Shown here in pieces: positions 4,629 to 5,434 of a DNA stretch of 5,434 nucleotides. The stretch comes from Planctomycetota bacterium (lineage in GTDB: Bacteria > Planctomycetota > Phycisphaerae > Phycisphaerales > SM1A02). The translations under genes and the position numbers were made by a program. The stretch's first letter is position 1. Each line of letters starts with the position of its first letter. The notes beneath the pieces are model-generated. The model was not told the origin of the DNA, did no database searches, and saw only the letters and a list, made by a program, of their open reading frames with translations. Location of the stretch: the NCBI GenBank assembly GCA_022567855.1, contig JADFGE010000226.1, positions 1-5,434 of the forward strand, given 5' to 3'.

Positions 4629-5434
4629 ATGCCGCAACTGAACATGGCCGAATCACTGAACCTCGCGCTCGACCAGAGCATGGCGGCCGACGACGCCGTC
4701 TGTGTCATTGGCGAAGACATCGGCGTCAACGGCGGCGTGTTCCGCATCACCAAAGGGCTGCTTGAAAAGTACGGGGAGGATCGTGTTATCGACACGCCGC
4801 TGGCCGAGAACGGCATCATCGGCGCTGCCGTGGGCATGGCGATCTACGGACTCAAACCCGTCGCGGAGATTCAGTTCTCCGGGTTCATGATGCAGGCGTT
4901 CGATCAGATCGAGCAGAACATGGCGCGGATGCGCAATCGGTCGCGCGGCCGCTTCCCCGTGCCCATGGTCCTTCGGACACCCTACGGCGGTGGGATTCGC
5001 GCCGTCGAACACCATTCGGAATCGCGCGAAGCCTATTGGGCGCACACGCCCGGGCTCAAAGTCGTTATCCCCTCCGGACCGCGAAATGCACGGTCGCTGC
5101 TTCACGCTGCGATCAACGATCCTGATCCGGTCATCTTTTACGAACCGAAAGCTGTGTACCGTGCGTTTCGTGAAGATGTGCCGGAGGAACCGGAGCCGTT
5201 CGAGATCGGTAAAGCGCAAGTTGTAAGAGAAGGCTGCGACATCACGTTGATCGCGTACGGCGCGATGATGCGACCGACGCTGGAAGCGGCGGAGGATCTC
5301 GTTGACATTCACAATGTCAACGCCGAGGTGATCGATCTGTTGTCGATTTCGCCGATGGATACGCAAACGCTTGTCGATTCCGTCTCCAAGACCGGCCGAT
5401 GCGTGATCGTCCACGAAGGTCCGCGCACCTGCGG
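4629..5434 (+). CDS. pdhB: 2-oxoacid dehydrogenase E1 component, beta subunit (3' end outside window)
   Basis: This is the transketolase-like partner of the E1 alpha gene just upstream; together they form the alpha2beta2 E1 of a pyruvate or other 2-oxoacid dehydrogenase complex. The frame is open to the window edge, giving 268 full codons of a usual length of about 325. Visible motifs are VIGEDIGVNGGVFR (26-39), DTPLAENGIIG (55-65) with the TPP-activating glutamate E60, MRNRSRGRF (101-109), GGGIRAVEHHSESREAYWAHTPGLKVVIPS (120-149) with the expected catalytic histidine H129, PVIFYEPKAVYRAFREDVPEE (167-187), ISPMDTQTL (240-248) and VHEGPRTCG (261-269), where the lipoyl-enzyme family typically has HEAPRTGG. 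The YRAFREDVPEE stretch resembles archaeal-type and branched-chain E1 beta. The ATG at 4629 is supported by family alignment and has no clear SD; Met6 (4644) is an alternative. E2 and E3 genes would be expected downstream. Confidence 0.93.
   Translation, partial: MPQLNMAESLNLALDQSMAADDAVCVIGEDIGVNGGVFRITKGLLEKYGEDRVIDTPLAENGIIGAAVGMAIYGLKPVAEIQFSGFMMQAFDQIEQNMARMRNRSRGRFPVPMVLRTPYGGGIRAVEHHSESREAYWAHTPGLKVVIPSGPRNARSLLHAAINDPDPVIFYEPKAVYRAFREDVPEEPEPFEIGKAQVVREGCDITLIAYGAMMRPTLEAAEDLVDIHNVNAEVIDLLSISPMDTQTLVDSVSKTGRCVIVHEGPRTC

Noticed and set aside
4653..5414. A 253-codon open frame on the - strand opposite the E1 beta gene
   Set aside because: It is antisense to a well-conserved E1 beta with catalytic residues in place, and its product (many HR, DR and VD runs) has no recognisable motif.

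Overview
The window is a compact, one-directional run of genes on the + strand. It encodes the oxygenase part of aerobic phenylacetate degradation (paaA, paaB, paaC, paaD), followed by the two E1 subunits of a thiamine-diphosphate 2-oxoacid dehydrogenase. Both edges cut through genes. By eye the DNA is moderately GC-rich. Several genes lack a clear Shine-Dalgarno, and three of the intergenic gaps carry small reiterated motifs. That combination fits an environmental bacterium of the Planctomycetota/Acidobacteriota/Chloroflexota kind better than a proteobacterium, but no marker gene is present, so the placement is only a weak inference.

Layout. Bases 1-195 hold the 3' end of a small, unrecognised membrane protein. 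Bases 196-263 are a CT-rich repeat leader with an SD-like AAAGGG. Then come paaA (264-1286), a 32-base gap made mostly of a TGACAAC heptad repeat, paaB (1319-1711), a 74-base gap with a duplicated 12-mer, paaC (1786-2565), a 94-base gap with a small hairpin and a possible promoter, paaD (2660-3172), a 137-base gap, E1 alpha (3310-4524), a 104-base gap with two opposed arrays of heptad repeats, and E1 beta (4629 to the right edge, incomplete). No gene-free stretch exceeds 300 bases.

How the genes work together. PaaA (catalytic) and PaaC (structural in known systems) form the diiron epoxidase core with PaaB, which epoxidises the ring of phenylacetyl-CoA. PaaD belongs to the MIP18/DUF59 family and is thought to help Fe-S assembly of the complex. 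The reductase PaaE is not in the window. The E1 pair resembles pyruvate/branched-chain 2-oxoacid dehydrogenases and would decarboxylate a 2-oxoacid to feed an E2 acyltransferase, giving an acyl-CoA. Its placement directly after paaABCD allows the testable idea that the complex makes phenylacetyl-CoA from phenylpyruvate. A pyruvate or branched-chain dehydrogenase that is merely adjacent is equally possible from sequence alone.

The most interesting points are this neighbourhood, a PaaC that keeps both ExxH motifs normally lost in the structural subunit, and the family of 7-base-period repeats sitting immediately before start codons, one of which supplies a stop codon.
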